This document shows, piece by piece, positions 1-9,008 of a stretch of 64,000 nucleotides of DNA. How positions within the stretch are numbered: position 1 is the stretch's first letter; each line of letters starts with the position of its first letter. This DNA is from CALKJU01 sp046349355 (GTDB lineage Bacteria; Pseudomonadota; Alphaproteobacteria; Geminicoccales; Geminicoccaceae). The position numbers and the translations under genes are program-made. The notes beneath the pieces were generated by a model. It saw nothing but the letters and a program-made list of their open reading frames with translations. It was not told where the DNA came from and searched no databases. The stretch covers positions 227,106 to 291,105 of the forward strand of contig JAXMCM010000019.1 in NCBI GenBank assembly GCA_046349355.1. Direction: 5' to 3'.

Positions 1-2
1 CG

Positions 3-797
3 CAGAGCGTCTGCGCGGCCCTGCGGCGCCGCATCGGCGAGGACCATTTCGACCGCAACGGCCGGCTGAAGAGCTGGACCCGGGCGCTCGTCCCGGGCGT
101 CGACGCCAGCCTCTTGCCTCCCGGCGTGCAGGGAACCGGCACGGTGCGCCTGCGCGAGCCGGAGAGTCCGACGGTCATCGCCCTCAACAGCTTCGTCAAC
201 TGGCGCGCCGCACCGGCGCATCTGCGCGTGGCCGGCGAGGGTCCGTTCACGGTGCTGCGCTTCGAGGCCCGCTGCCCGACCGGCATCCGCGGCACCCCGC
301 CGCTCCTCGACCTGATCGCCGCCGGCGATGCCGTGGTCGCGGTGGCCTCGCGCGGCATCGACTATCTGAGCCGTCGCCAGGGCAAGCTCGCCGACGCCTA
401 CGACGGGGTGCGCACCCGGTCCGGCCTCACCCCGTGGATCGGGCTGCTGCAGCGCCTGCGCGGCGACAGCTCGGGCTACCGCTATGTCGACGCCCCGGCC
501 GTGCTGAAATACGCCCTCGGCCTCGGCCAGACCTTTCCGAGCAGCCGGATCAAGCTGGTCTACCTCTACTGGGAGCCGGCCGATGCCGCGCTCTACGAGC
601 CGTTCCGGGCGCACCGGGCGGAACTGCAGCGCCTGGTCGACGAGGTCGCCGGCTCGACGGTCACGCTGGTGGCCCTCAGCTTCGACGAGCTCTGGGCGGA
701 ATGGGCGGCCCTGCCCGAGCCGGCGTGGCTGCGTGGCATCGTCGCAGCGCTGCGCGAACGCTATGCCGTGGTCATCGGTGATGATCCTGCCCTATGA
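3..797 (+). CDS. Hypothetical protein, possibly nuclease-like, 5' end outside window
   Basis: The frame is open from the left edge of the window, so the N-terminus lies upstream and at least 264 residues are visible. A TTG at 114 could start a shorter 227-residue form, but coding continues in front of it. The C-terminal half alternates strands and helices: KLVYLYWEP is followed by a helix and then VTLVALSFDELWAEW. With the central stretch VVAVASRGIDYLS this resembles an alphaproteobacterial PD-(D/E)XK-type fold. The position where such nucleases carry Glu-x-Lys reads A-S-R here, so catalytic activity is doubtful. The family guess is inference from memory of the fold; I cannot name a function. 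Confidence 0.6.
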   Translation, partial: QSVCAALRRRIGEDHFDRNGRLKSWTRALVPGVDASLLPPGVQGTGTVRLREPESPTVIALNSFVNWRAAPAHLRVAGEGPFTVLRFEARCPTGIRGTPPLLDLIAAGDAVVAVASRGIDYLSRRQGKLADAYDGVRTRSGLTPWIGLLQRLRGDSSGYRYVDAPAVLKYALGLGQTFPSSRIKLVYLYWEPADAALYEPFRAHRAELQRLVDEVAGSTVTLVALSFDELWAEWAALPEPAWLRGIVAALRERYAVVIGDDPAL

Positions 798-844
798 TCG
801 GGTAACGCGGGAGCAGGCGGAAGAGCGCGTTGCGGGACCGAGGC

Positions 845-2093
845 ATGCCGGAGAACGGCGCGACCTATTACGACCGGCAGGAGGTCCGCAACGCGGCCGA
901 CCGTGAACGGTCGATCTTCCATGCGCTGCCCGGCCTGCTGCGCCACGCCATCGACAACTCGGTCCACTACGCCACCGCGCTCAAGGGCATCGAGCCGGAC
1001 AGCGTCACCGACCGCACGGCGCTCACCCGATCCCGGTCCTGCGCAAGGCCGACCTGCTGGCGCTGCAGCATGCGGCGCCGCCGTTCGGCGGCCTCACCGC
1101 CACGCCGCCCGCCCGGCTGGCCCGCATCTTCGCCTCGCCCGGCCCGATCTACGATCCCGAGGGGTCGCGGCTCGACTACTGGCGCTTCGCCCGGGCGATG
1201 TTCGCCGCCGGCTTCCGGCCGGGCGACATCGTCCACAACACCTTCTCCTATCACCTGACCCCCGGCGGGGCGATGGCCGAAGGCGGGGCCCGGCCTTGGG
1301 ATGCCCGGTGATCCCGGCCGGCACGGCCCCCACCGAGCTGCAGCTGCGGGCGATCGGCGACCTCAAGCCCACCGCCTATGTCGGCACGCCGTCCTTCCTG
1401 CTCACGCTGCTGGCGCGCGGCCGCGAGAGCGGCACCGCCACCGGCTCGCTGCGCAAGGCGCTGGTCTCCGGCGAGGCCTTCCCGGCGGCGCTGCGGCAGC
1501 GCCTCGCCGACGAGTTCGGCATCGCCGCCTTCGAGCTCTACGCCACCGCCGACCTCGGGCTCGTCGCCTACGAGACGTCGGCGCGCGAGGGGCTGGTCGT
1601 CGACGAGGCGATCATCGTCGAGATCGTCCGCCCCGGCACCGGCGAGCCGCTGCCGGACGGCGAGGTCGGCGAGGTCGTCGTCACCGCCTTCAACCCCGAC
1701 TACCCGCTGATCCGCTTCGGCACCGGCGACCTGTCGGCGGTCCTGCCCGGCGAGAGCCCGTGCGGCCGCACCAACATGCGCCTGCGCGGCTGGCTGGGCC
1801 GTGCCGACCAGGCGGTCAAGGTGCGCGGCATGTTCGTCTACCCGCACCAGCTGCGCGAGGCGCTGGGCCGCCACGCCGGCCTCGGCCGCGCCCGCCTCGA
1901 GGTCAGCAGCGCCGGCGGCAAGGACCGGATGCACCTGCGCTGCGAGAGCGACGGGCCTGCCGACGGCCTCGCCGAGCAGCTGGGGCACAGCGTCCGCGCG
2001 CTCACCGGATTGCGCGCCGAGGTCGAGCTGGTCGCGGTCGGCAGCCTGCCCGACGACGGCCGGCTGATCGTCGACACGCGTGCCCTCGCCTGA
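845..2093 (+). pseudogene. Phenylacetate-CoA ligase-like (PaaK family) acyl-adenylating enzyme, two frame breaks
   Basis: After two frame corrections this reads as a protein of about 416 residues like PaaK, which activates aryl or acyl acids to CoA thioesters with ATP. The first part (MPENGATYYDRQEVR) starts at ATG 845 and runs to about 1027. One base is then missing in a C run, and the frame continues to about 1293. A second base is missing where GCCCGGGCC is expected but GCCCGGCC is found. The rest is intact: a PTAYVGTPSFL segment, an acidic E-LYATADLG motif, the RFGTGDLSAV loop and a C-terminal domain with GRADQAVKVRGMFVYP, all typical of PaaK. The end overlaps the ccmA start by 14 bp. Both breaks look like base-call losses, but a true pseudogene is possible. 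Confidence 0.75.
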
Positions 2094-2706
2094 CGGTAGC
2101 GTCCTCGTCGCGCAAGGGCTGGCCTGCCGCCGCGGCGGGCGCCTCGTCTTTGAGCATCTCGAGCTCTCGCTGGCGGCCGGCGAGGCGCTCGTCCTGCGCG
2201 GCCCCAACGGCAGCGGCAAGTCGACCCTGCTGCGCCTGCTTTCCGGCCTGCTGCCGCCGGCGGCGGGCACGGTGAGCTGGGACGGCGAGGACGTCGCCCG
2301 GGATCCGGCGACGCACCGCGCGCGCCTGCACTACCTCGCCCATGCCGATGCCCTGAAGACGGCGCTCAGCCCGCGCGAGAACCTCGCCTTCGCCGCCGAC
2401 CTTGCCGGCGGCGCCGCCGATGTCGGCAGCGCGCTCGCCGCCTTCGACCTCGGGCCGCTGGCCGACCTGCCGGTCCGCTTCCTCTCGGCCGGGCAGCGCC
2501 GCCGCACCGCCCTCGCCCGCCTGCTCGCCACCGTCCGCCCGCTGTGGCTGCTGGACGAGCCCGGCGTCGGCCTCGACCAGGCCAGCCGCGGCCGGCTCGA
2601 GGCCGCCATCGCCGCGCATCGCCGGCAGGGTGGCATCGCCGTGGTCGCCACGCATGGCGACGTCGCCGTCGACGATCCGCTCGTCCTCGACTTCGCCGCG
2701 GCCTGA
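2080..2706 (+). CDS. ccmA: Heme exporter ATP-binding protein CcmA
   Basis: A 208-residue ABC ATPase, the usual CcmA size, starting at GTG. It powers the CcmAB(CD) complex, which releases heme-loaded CcmE for periplasmic cytochrome c maturation (system I). The Walker A motif is GPNGSGKST near residue 45. The signature region is the degenerate LSAGQRRRTALARL, as in CcmA, and Walker B is LWLLDEP. The YLAHADALKTALSPRENL stretch after Walker A is characteristic of CcmA. It overlaps the end of the PaaK-like gene, and ccmB follows 5 bp after its stop, so it is probably translated from a shared message. Confidence 0.93.
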   Translation: MPSPDGSVLVAQGLACRRGGRLVFEHLELSLAAGEALVLRGPNGSGKSTLLRLLSGLLPPAAGTVSWDGEDVARDPATHRARLHYLAHADALKTALSPRENLAFAADLAGGAADVGSALAAFDLGPLADLPVRFLSAGQRRRTALARLLATVRPLWLLDEPGVGLDQASRGRLEAAIAAHRRQGGIAVVATHGDVAVDDPLVLDFAAA

Positions 2707-2711
2707 GCGCC

Positions 2712-3377
2712 TTGTCCGCCGTCCTCGCCCTGCTCCGCCGCGATCTGCGCATGGTCCTGCGCCGGCCCGGCGACAGCCTCGTCGGCATCGCCTTCTTCGT
2801 GCTGGCGCTGACCCTGTTCCCGCTGGGCGTCGGCGCCTCGCCCGACGTGCTGGCGCGGATCGGCTCGGGCGTCATCTGGGTGCTGGCCCTGCTCGCCGTG
2901 CTGCTCGGCCTCGAGCGCATCTGGCAAGCCGACCACGAGGACGGCTCGCTGGAGCTGCTGCTGCTCGCCCCGGCCCCGCTCGAGCTGCTGGTGCTGGCCA
3001 AGTGCCTGGCCCACTGGGTGACGAGCGGGCTGCTCCTCACCCTGGCCTCGCCGCTGCTCGGCATCCTGATGGGCGTTCCGGCCGAGGCGCTGTGGGCGCT
3101 GCCGGCGGCGCTGGCGCTCGGCACCCCGACGATGACGCTGCTCGGCGCCATCGGCGCCGCCCTGCTGCTCGGCAGCCGGCGCGGCAGCATGCTGGCGGCG
3201 CTGCTCGTCCTGCCGCTCTACATCCCGGTGCTGATCTTCGGCGTCTCGGCCGTCGACGGCTACGTGCTGGGCCTCGGCGGGCGGCCGCAGCTGCTGATCC
3301 TCGGCGCCATGCTGCTCGCCGCCATCGCCCTCACCCCCTTCGCCACCGCCGCCGCCCTGCGGCTGGCCGCGGAATAA
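2712..3377 (+). CDS. ccmB: Heme exporter protein CcmB
   Basis: 221 residues, matching the usual CcmB length of about 220, starting at TTG 5 bp after the ccmA stop. CcmB is the polytopic inner-membrane partner of CcmA. About six hydrophobic segments are visible. The family-typical N-terminal RRDLRMVLRRPGD is followed by FFVLALTLFPLGVG, and the ADHEDGSLELLLLAP loop is conserved in CcmB. The longer open frame upstream of 2712 is a shadow of ccmA and was not used. Confidence 0.92.
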   Translation: MSAVLALLRRDLRMVLRRPGDSLVGIAFFVLALTLFPLGVGASPDVLARIGSGVIWVLALLAVLLGLERIWQADHEDGSLELLLLAPAPLELLVLAKCLAHWVTSGLLLTLASPLLGILMGVPAEALWALPAALALGTPTMTLLGAIGAALLLGSRRGSMLAALLVLPLYIPVLIFGVSAVDGYVLGLGGRPQLLILGAMLLAAIALTPFATAAALRLAAE

Positions 3378-3460
3378 TCGCGCCCTAGGTCCGGCAACGG
3401 GCTACCCCGCGGCCGGGCGCGCGCTATGCTGCCCGCCGGGGAGTGTCGGGACCGGGAGCC

Positions 3461-3826
3461 ATGATCGACCATACGGGCGTCGGGGTGAGCGACGTCCAGC
3501 GCAGCAAGGCGTTCTACCGTGCGGCGCTGGCGCCGCTCGGCTACGAGCTGCTGATGGAATTCGGCGACTTCGCCGGCTTCGGCGTGCGCCCCAAGCCGGA
3601 CTTCTGGATCGGCCGGGGCAAGGTCAACGATCCGCCGCTGCATGTCGCCTTCCGCGCCGCCGACCGCGGCACCGTCGACGCCTTCCACCGTGCTGCGCTG
3701 GCCGCCGGCGGGCGCGACAACGGCCCGCCCGGCCTCCGCCCCCACTATCACCCCGACTACTACGGCGCCTTCGTGCTCGATCCGGACGGCCACAACATCG
3801 AGGCGGTCTGCCATGACCCCGCCTGA
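3461..3826 (+). CDS. VOC family protein (glyoxalase/bleomycin-resistance fold)
   Basis: A 121-residue single-chain VOC protein starting at ATG 3461, behind a GGGACC-GGGAG purine-rich stretch. It begins MIDHTGVGVSDVQRSKAFY and ends DPDGHNIEAVCH, the first and last metal-ligand-bearing strands of the glyoxalase fold. Candidate ligands are His4 and Glu114 of this start. HYHPDYYGAFVLDPDGHN is typical of an alphaproteobacterial VOC subfamily of unknown substrate. It lies between ccmB and ccmC, and its stop overlaps the ccmC start by 14 bp, so it is translationally linked to cytochrome c maturation genes for no reason I can state. Confidence 0.88.
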   Translation: MIDHTGVGVSDVQRSKAFYRAALAPLGYELLMEFGDFAGFGVRPKPDFWIGRGKVNDPPLHVAFRAADRGTVDAFHRAALAAGGRDNGPPGLRPHYHPDYYGAFVLDPDGHNIEAVCHDPA

Positions 3827-4571
3827 CGTCATCGACGGCGGCGGCCTGCACCGCTTCGCCAACCCGCTGCGCTTCCAGAAGATCGCCGATGCGATCTACC
3901 CCTGGGTCCTGTGGGCGATGGTGATCCTCGCCCCGATCGGCCTGTGGTGGTCGCTGGTGGTGGCCCCGGCCGACTACCAGCAGGGCGACGCCTACCGGAT
4001 CATGTTCGTCCACGTCCCGGCGGCGTGGATGGCGATGTTCACCTACATGGTCGTCGCCATCGCCAGTGCGGTCGGGCTGATCTGGCGGCATCCGCTGGCC
4101 GAGGTCGCGGCCCGCGCCGCCGCCCCGATCGGCGCCTGCTTCACCGCCATAGCCCTCGCCACCGGCTCCATCTGGGGCCAGCCGATGTGGGGCACCTGGT
4201 GGGTCTGGGACGGCCGGCTGACCTCGGTGCTGATCCTGTTCTTCCTCTACCTCGGCTACATCGCCCTGCACGACGCCTTCGACGACCCGGCCCGCGGCGC
4301 GCGCGCCTCGGCGATCCTCGCCATCGTCGGCGTCATCAACATTCCGATCATCAAGTTCTCGGTAGACTGGTGGAACACGCTGCACCAGCCGGCCAGCATC
4401 CTGCGCATGGGCGGGCCGACGATCGATGCGAGCATGCTGTGGCCGCTGCTGATCATGGCGATCACCTTCAAGCTCTACTTCGTGGCGGTGCTGCTGCTGC
4501 GGATGAAGGCGGAGCTTGCCGGCCGGCGGCTGCAGAACCTGCGCCTCGGCGCCGAAGGAGCCGCCGGCTGA
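3813..4571 (+). CDS. ccmC: Heme exporter / heme-handling protein CcmC
   Basis: 252 residues, starting at ATG 3813 inside the end of the VOC gene. CcmC loads heme onto CcmE at the periplasmic face. The WWD signature GTWWVWDGRLTS lies near residue 130. About six membrane segments are present, with the histidines expected on either side (FVHVPAAWM and WWNTLHQPAS). The usual downstream ccmD is not recognisable. Only a 14-codon open frame without a membrane segment (4572-4616) follows, before an ExoD-like gene. Confidence 0.94.
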   Translation: MTPPDVIDGGGLHRFANPLRFQKIADAIYPWVLWAMVILAPIGLWWSLVVAPADYQQGDAYRIMFVHVPAAWMAMFTYMVVAIASAVGLIWRHPLAEVAARAAAPIGACFTAIALATGSIWGQPMWGTWWVWDGRLTSVLILFFLYLGYIALHDAFDDPARGARASAILAIVGVINIPIIKFSVDWWNTLHQPASILRMGGPTIDASMLWPLLIMAITFKLYFVAVLLLRMKAELAGRRLQNLRLGAEGAAG

Positions 4572-4611
4572 TGATGGCGCCCGCCCCCGCCGATCCCCGA
4601 GCCGGACGGGG

Positions 4612-5285
4612 GTGAGCCACGAACCCGACCGCGCATGAGGCCGCCCGGGCGCTTGCCGCCCATCGTGCCGGCAACGGCGAGCGCCTGACGTTCTCCAAGG
4701 CGCTCCGCGCCGCCCTGGCGAGTGCGGGCGACCGCGTCAGCATCGGCCACCTGGTCGACGCCCTGCATGACCGGCCTTCGGCGCGCTGCTGCTGATCTGC
4801 GCCATCCCGAACATCGCGCCGATCTCGATCCCGGGCACCTCCTCGGTCACCAGCATCCCGATCCTGTTCGTCGGGGTGCAGCTGCTGCTCGGCTGGCGCG
4901 AGCTGCACGTCCCGGCCTCATGCGGCGCTGGACCCTGCCGACCCGCCAGTTCATCGGCATCGTCGACAGGATGACGCCCTGGCTGGAGCGTGCCGAGCGG
5001 CTGGCGCGGCCGCGCCTGCTGTCGCTCGTCTCGCGTCCGGTCGAGCGGCTGATCGGCGTCATCTGCATCGTCCTGGCGGTCGTGCTGTTCCTGCCCATTC
5101 CGTTCGGCAACATCCCGCCCGGCATCAGCATCGGCCTGCTCGGCCTCGGCATGATGGAGAAGGACGGCCGCACCGTCGGCGCCGGCCTCGTCGCCACCGC
5201 CGTCAGCCTGTTCATCGCCTCGGGCGTGCTGCTCGGCGTCTTCCACGTCGCCGCCTATGCCGTGGAGCGCCTGCTCGGCGTCTGA
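4612..5285 (+). pseudogene. Exopolysaccharide synthesis ExoD-like membrane protein, multiple frame breaks
   Basis: Read through its breaks this gives an ExoD-family membrane protein of about 220 residues: LTFSKALRAALASAGDRVS, then GALLLICAIPNIAPISIPG, then FIGIVDRMTPWLERAERLAR, ending in hydrophobic helices with IPFGNIPPGISIGLLGLG. ExoD homologues affect exopolysaccharide production, but their biochemical role is unclear. One base is missing near 4776 (CCGGGCC read as CCGGCC) and another near 4918. The N-terminus is also out of frame with the likely GTG at 4612 around 4633, by +1 or -2. From about 4920 to the stop the frame is clean. The true start is therefore uncertain. Confidence 0.72.
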
Positions 5286-5336
5286 GCCGCGCGGTGCCGC
5301 TCGGTTCATATGACGAATGCCGACTTGCGGCGGACG

Positions 5337-5350
5337 ATGCGCTTGCGCAT
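5337..5350. promoter_or_regulatory. Perfect 14-bp palindrome upstream of sugar ABC operon
   Basis: ATGCGC-TT-GCGCAT is a perfect inverted repeat 66 bp before the ATG of the sugar-binding protein, in the only gap ahead of that operon. Size and position suit a LacI- or similar-family operator. No regulator gene lies next to it, so the assignment is inference. Confidence 0.4.
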
Positions 5351-5415
5351 TGTCGTCGGGTCGGACGGCCCGCACGAGGCGCCGCCGTCGCCAACGAGGC
5401 CAGGGGGCCGCAACG

Positions 5416-6372
5416 ATGCGCTTGTTCCGCACCGCCGCCATGGGCGCGCTGCTCGGCTTGGGGCTGACCGCCGGGATCGCCCGCGCCGAGGACTACACCA
5501 TCGGCTATTCGCAGTTCTGGGGCACCAACCCGTTCCTCGTCACGATGGCCAACGGCGCCAAGAAGGCCATCGGCGAGTGGAAGGAGAAGGGTGTCAACGT
5601 CGACATGATCCTGACCAACGGCGGCGACACCGACACGACCAAGCAGGTCGCCGACCTCGAGGATCTCTACGCCCAGGGCGTGCAGGGCCTGATCCTGTTC
5701 CCCGGCGACAGCATCGTCCTCGCCGAGCCGGTGAAGAACATCTACAACAAGGAGAACATCCCGGTCGTCGTCACCGACATCGGCCTCCAGTCGGGGACCT
5801 GGGACACCTTCATCATCACCGACAACTATGCCGGCGGCCAGTCGGCGGCCGAGCTGATGGCCAAGAACGTGCCGGCCGGTGCCAAGGTCATCACCTTCGA
5901 CCACGCCCCCGGCAACGACAACGCGCAGATGCGGCAGAAGGGCTTCGAGGACAAGGCCAAGGAGCTGGGCCTCGACGTCCAGCAGGAGAAGTTCCTCAAG
6001 CTGAGCCTCGAGGAAGGCCGCAAGCTGATGGAGGACACCCTCGTCGCCATCCCCGACATCAAGGGCGTCTTCTTCTTCAACCAGGCCGTCGCCCAGGGTG
6101 CCGCCGCGGCCCTGGCCGCCGCCAACCGCACCGACGTCCAGCTCGTCTCCTTCGACCTCGACCCGGTCTCCTACCAGATGGTCAAGGACGGCAAGATCCT
6201 GGGACTCGTCGTCCAGGACCCGTTCAAGATGGGCTACGAGGGCATGAACGCCATGGTGACCAAGCTGCAGGGCGGGACCCCGGTCGCCCGGATGGACATC
6301 CCGACCAGCCTGCTCACCAAGGAGAACGCCGACCAGTTCGCCAAGGACCCGCAGGTGACGGGCGGCCAGTAA
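5416..6372 (+). CDS. Sugar ABC transporter periplasmic substrate-binding protein (RbsB type)
   Basis: 318 residues starting at ATG 5416, 7 bp after a CAGGGGG purine run. Residues 1-25 form a Sec signal peptide ending ARAED. The rest is a Peripla_BP_4 (LacI-like) fold: IGYSQFWGTNPFLVTMANG at the N-terminal strand, GLILFPGDSIVL, VVVTDIGL, NYAGGQSAAELMAK and VQLVSFDLDP. This subgroup binds pentoses, hexoses or inositol. It is followed by the matching ATPase and permease, so it is the first gene of a full ribose-type importer. The sugar cannot be read from sequence; the catabolic genes downstream suggest an aldose, deoxy-sugar or inositol. Confidence 0.93.
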   Translation: MRLFRTAAMGALLGLGLTAGIARAEDYTIGYSQFWGTNPFLVTMANGAKKAIGEWKEKGVNVDMILTNGGDTDTTKQVADLEDLYAQGVQGLILFPGDSIVLAEPVKNIYNKENIPVVVTDIGLQSGTWDTFIITDNYAGGQSAAELMAKNVPAGAKVITFDHAPGNDNAQMRQKGFEDKAKELGLDVQQEKFLKLSLEEGRKLMEDTLVAIPDIKGVFFFNQAVAQGAAAALAAANRTDVQLVSFDLDPVSYQMVKDGKILGLVVQDPFKMGYEGMNAMVTKLQGGTPVARMDIPTSLLTKENADQFAKDPQVTGGQ

Positions 6373-6418
6373 GTCTGATCGGAGCGGCGGCCGGCCCAGG
6401 GGTCGGCCGCCCTTCGCC

Positions 6419-7941
6419 ATGGCGGACACGCAGGCTCCGCTCCTCGACTGTCGCGGGATCGTCAAGACGTTCCCCGGCGTCCAGGCGCTCAAGGGCGTCG
6501 ACTTCGCGGTCCGGCCGGGCCGCGTCCACGGCCTCGTCGGCGAGAACGGCGCCGGCAAGTCGACCCTGACCAAGGTCATCGCCGGGCTCTACGGGCCCGA
6601 CGGCGGCACGCTGTCGCTCGACGGCCAGCCGCTGGCCCTGCGCGGCACCGACGACGCCCTCGCCCGCGGCATCGTCACCGTCCACCAGGACATCAACCTG
6701 ATCCCCACCCAGACGGTGGCGGAGAACGTCTTTCTCGCCAACGAGCCGACCATCGGCCGGCTCGGCGTGGTGCGCATGCGCGAGATGCGCGCCCGCACCG
6801 CCGAGCTGCTCGAGCGCTACGGCATCCGCGTCTCGCCCGACAGCCTCGTCTCGGCCCTGCCCAACGACCAGCGCAAGATGGTCCAGATCGTCAAGGCGAT
6901 CAGCCGCAAGGCGCGGGTCCTGCTGCTCGACGAGCCGACCTCGTCGCTGACCGACGACGAGGTCCGCCTCGTCCTGCGCCTGATCCGCGACCTCGCCGCC
7001 CAGGGCACCGGCATCGTCTTCATCTCGCACTACCTGAGCGAGGTCTTCGAGGTCTGCGACGAGATCACGGTGCTGCGCGACGGCGCCGTGGTGCTGGCCA
7101 CGGAGACGCCGGCGACGAGCCTGCCGGACGTGGTCGCCGCCATGATCGGCCGCCGGCTGGAAACGCCGGAGCGCCGCGCCGGGCGCGAGCTGCCGAGCGA
7201 GCCGCTGCTCGAGGTCGAGGGCCTGCGCGTGCGCAACGGCCCGCGCAACGTCTCGCTGACCCTGCACAAGGGCGAGATCCTCGGCATCACCGGCCTCACC
7301 GGCTCCGGCCTGACCGAGCTCGCCAAGGCGCTGTTCGGCAGCCCCGACACCCGCCGCGAGGCCGGCCGCGTCCGCCTCGACGGCCGCGAGCTGACCCTGC
7401 GCGACCCGACCGAGGCGCTGGCCGCCGGCATCGTGCTGCTGACCAACGACCGCCTGCGCGAGGGCATCCTCCCGGACTTCACGATCCAGGAGAACGTCGT
7501 CCTGCCGGTGCTCGACCGCTTCGCCGGCCTCCTCGGCCGGCTCGACCTCGGCGCCATCGGCGAGGCCGCGCGCGACGCCATCCGCCGGCTGCGGGTGCGC
7601 GCCCCGGCCCGCAGACGCCGGCCCGGTCGCTCAGCGGCGGCAACCAGCAGAAGGTCCTGTTCGCCAAGTGGCTGGGGACGAAGCCGCGGGTCTTCATCAT
7701 GGACGAGCCGACCATCGGCATCGATGTCGGCTCCAAGGCCGAGATCCGCGAGATGATCCGCAGCATCGCCGCCGACGGCGTCGGCATCGTGCTGATCACC
7801 GCCGAGATCGACGAGCTGACCACGCTCTGCGACCGCGTGCTGGTGATGTTCAGGGGCAATGTCGTGGCCGAGATGGCCGGCGGGGCGATCGAGCGGGGAG
7901 CCATCCTGCACGCCTCGGTCAGCGGGAGGATGGCGGCGTGA
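6419..7941 (+). CDS. Sugar ABC transporter ATP-binding protein (RbsA type), one frame break
   Basis: A two-domain sugar ATPase of about 507 residues. The first domain has Walker A GENGAGKST and Walker B VLLLDEPTSSL. The second begins at LRVRNGPRNVSLTLHKGEIL with the degenerate GLTGSGLTEL loop usual in RbsA, and ends with VFIMDEPTIGIDVGSKAEI. At 7601-7611 one base is missing from a GC run. The frame shifts just before the second signature motif, LSGGNQQKVLFAKWL, which reads correctly in the new frame. The stop overlaps the permease start by 4 bp (GTGA). The break is almost certainly a sequencing error, since both halves are well conserved. Confidence 0.9.
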
Positions 7942-8918
7942 GCGCATCGTCGGCGGGGCTCGAGGGCGGCAACCGCTCGCGCGAGCTGCTGCGCCAGTCC
8001 TACGGCCTGATCCAGGCCCTGGCGGTGCTGGCGGTGCTGGTCGTCGTCATGTCGATCCTGTCGCCGCGCTTCCTCAGCTGGATCAACATCTCCAACCTGA
8101 TGGGCCAGATGGCCGTGCCGCTGATCGTGGCGGCCGGCATGACCATCGTCATGATCGCCGGCGAGTTCGACATCTCGGTCGGCTCGGTGGTGGCGCTGAG
8201 CGCTGCCGTCTCGGCGGCGGTGATGCTCCAGTACGGGATCTTCGCCGGCGTCGTGCTGTCGCTGCTGATCGGCCCGGCCATCGGCTGGCTGAACGGCGTC
8301 GTCACCACCAAGGGCCGGATCCCGTCCTTCATCGTCACGCTGGGCACGCTGATGATGGCCCGGTCGCTGGCCTTCGTCGTCACCGGCGGCAAGGTCATCT
8401 CGGACCTGCCCGAGGCGTTCAAGGCGATCGGCCAGGAGCGCATCGTCGGCGTGCCGGTCCCGTTCCTGATCGCGATCCTGACCTACCTCGTCGGCTGGTT
8501 CGTGCTGACCCGCACCGCCTTCGGCAAGCGCGTCTACGCCGTCGGCGCCAACCGGATGGTGGCGACGCTGTCCGGCATCCGCGCCGACCGGGTCAAGATC
8601 CAGTGCATGATGATCGTCGGCTTCACCGCCTCGTTCGCCGGCAACCTGCTGCTCGCCCGGATCGGCGCCATCCAGGCCGACACCGCCCGCGGCCTCGAGT
8701 TCGAGGTCATCGCCGCCGTCGTCATCGGCGGCACCAGCCTGTACGGCGGCCAGGGCAACATCCTGCGCACCATCATCGGCGTGATCATCATCGCCCTGAT
8801 CCGCAACTTCCTGAACCTGTCGCGGATCGACATCTTCTGGCAGGACTTCGCCACCGGCGCGATCATCATCGCCGCGGTGCTGCTGGACGCCCTGCAGAAG
8901 CGCGTCGGCCGGGCCTGA
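7938..8918 (+). CDS. Sugar ABC transporter permease (RbsC type)
   Basis: 326 residues starting at GTG 7938, which overlaps the ATPase stop. It is a BPD_transp_2 permease with about eight to ten membrane segments. Motifs include MTIVMIAGEFDISVGSVVAL, the ribose/xylose-permease D-I/L-S-V-G signature, and FEVIAAVVIGGTSLYGGQG, which is conserved before the last helices. It completes the binding protein-ATPase-permease set. A gap of 90 bp with no recognisable feature separates it from the next gene. Confidence 0.94.
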   Translation: MSASSAGLEGGNRSRELLRQSYGLIQALAVLAVLVVVMSILSPRFLSWINISNLMGQMAVPLIVAAGMTIVMIAGEFDISVGSVVALSAAVSAAVMLQYGIFAGVVLSLLIGPAIGWLNGVVTTKGRIPSFIVTLGTLMMARSLAFVVTGGKVISDLPEAFKAIGQERIVGVPVPFLIAILTYLVGWFVLTRTAFGKRVYAVGANRMVATLSGIRADRVKIQCMMIVGFTASFAGNLLLARIGAIQADTARGLEFEVIAAVVIGGTSLYGGQGNILRTIIGVIIIALIRNFLNLSRIDIFWQDFATGAIIIAAVLLDALQKRVGRA

Positions 8919-9008
8919 CCCCGCCGCGGTGTGCCGAAGGCCATAGCCGGCGGAGCCCCTTCCGGTCGAAGATGACGGTGCCGGCCCAAGCGCCGGGCGG
9001 AGGTCACC

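Noticed and set aside
4572..4616. 14-codon open frame after ccmC as a ccmD candidate
   Set aside because: It encodes only Met, Ala, Pro, Asp, Arg and Gly with no membrane segment, unlike CcmD.
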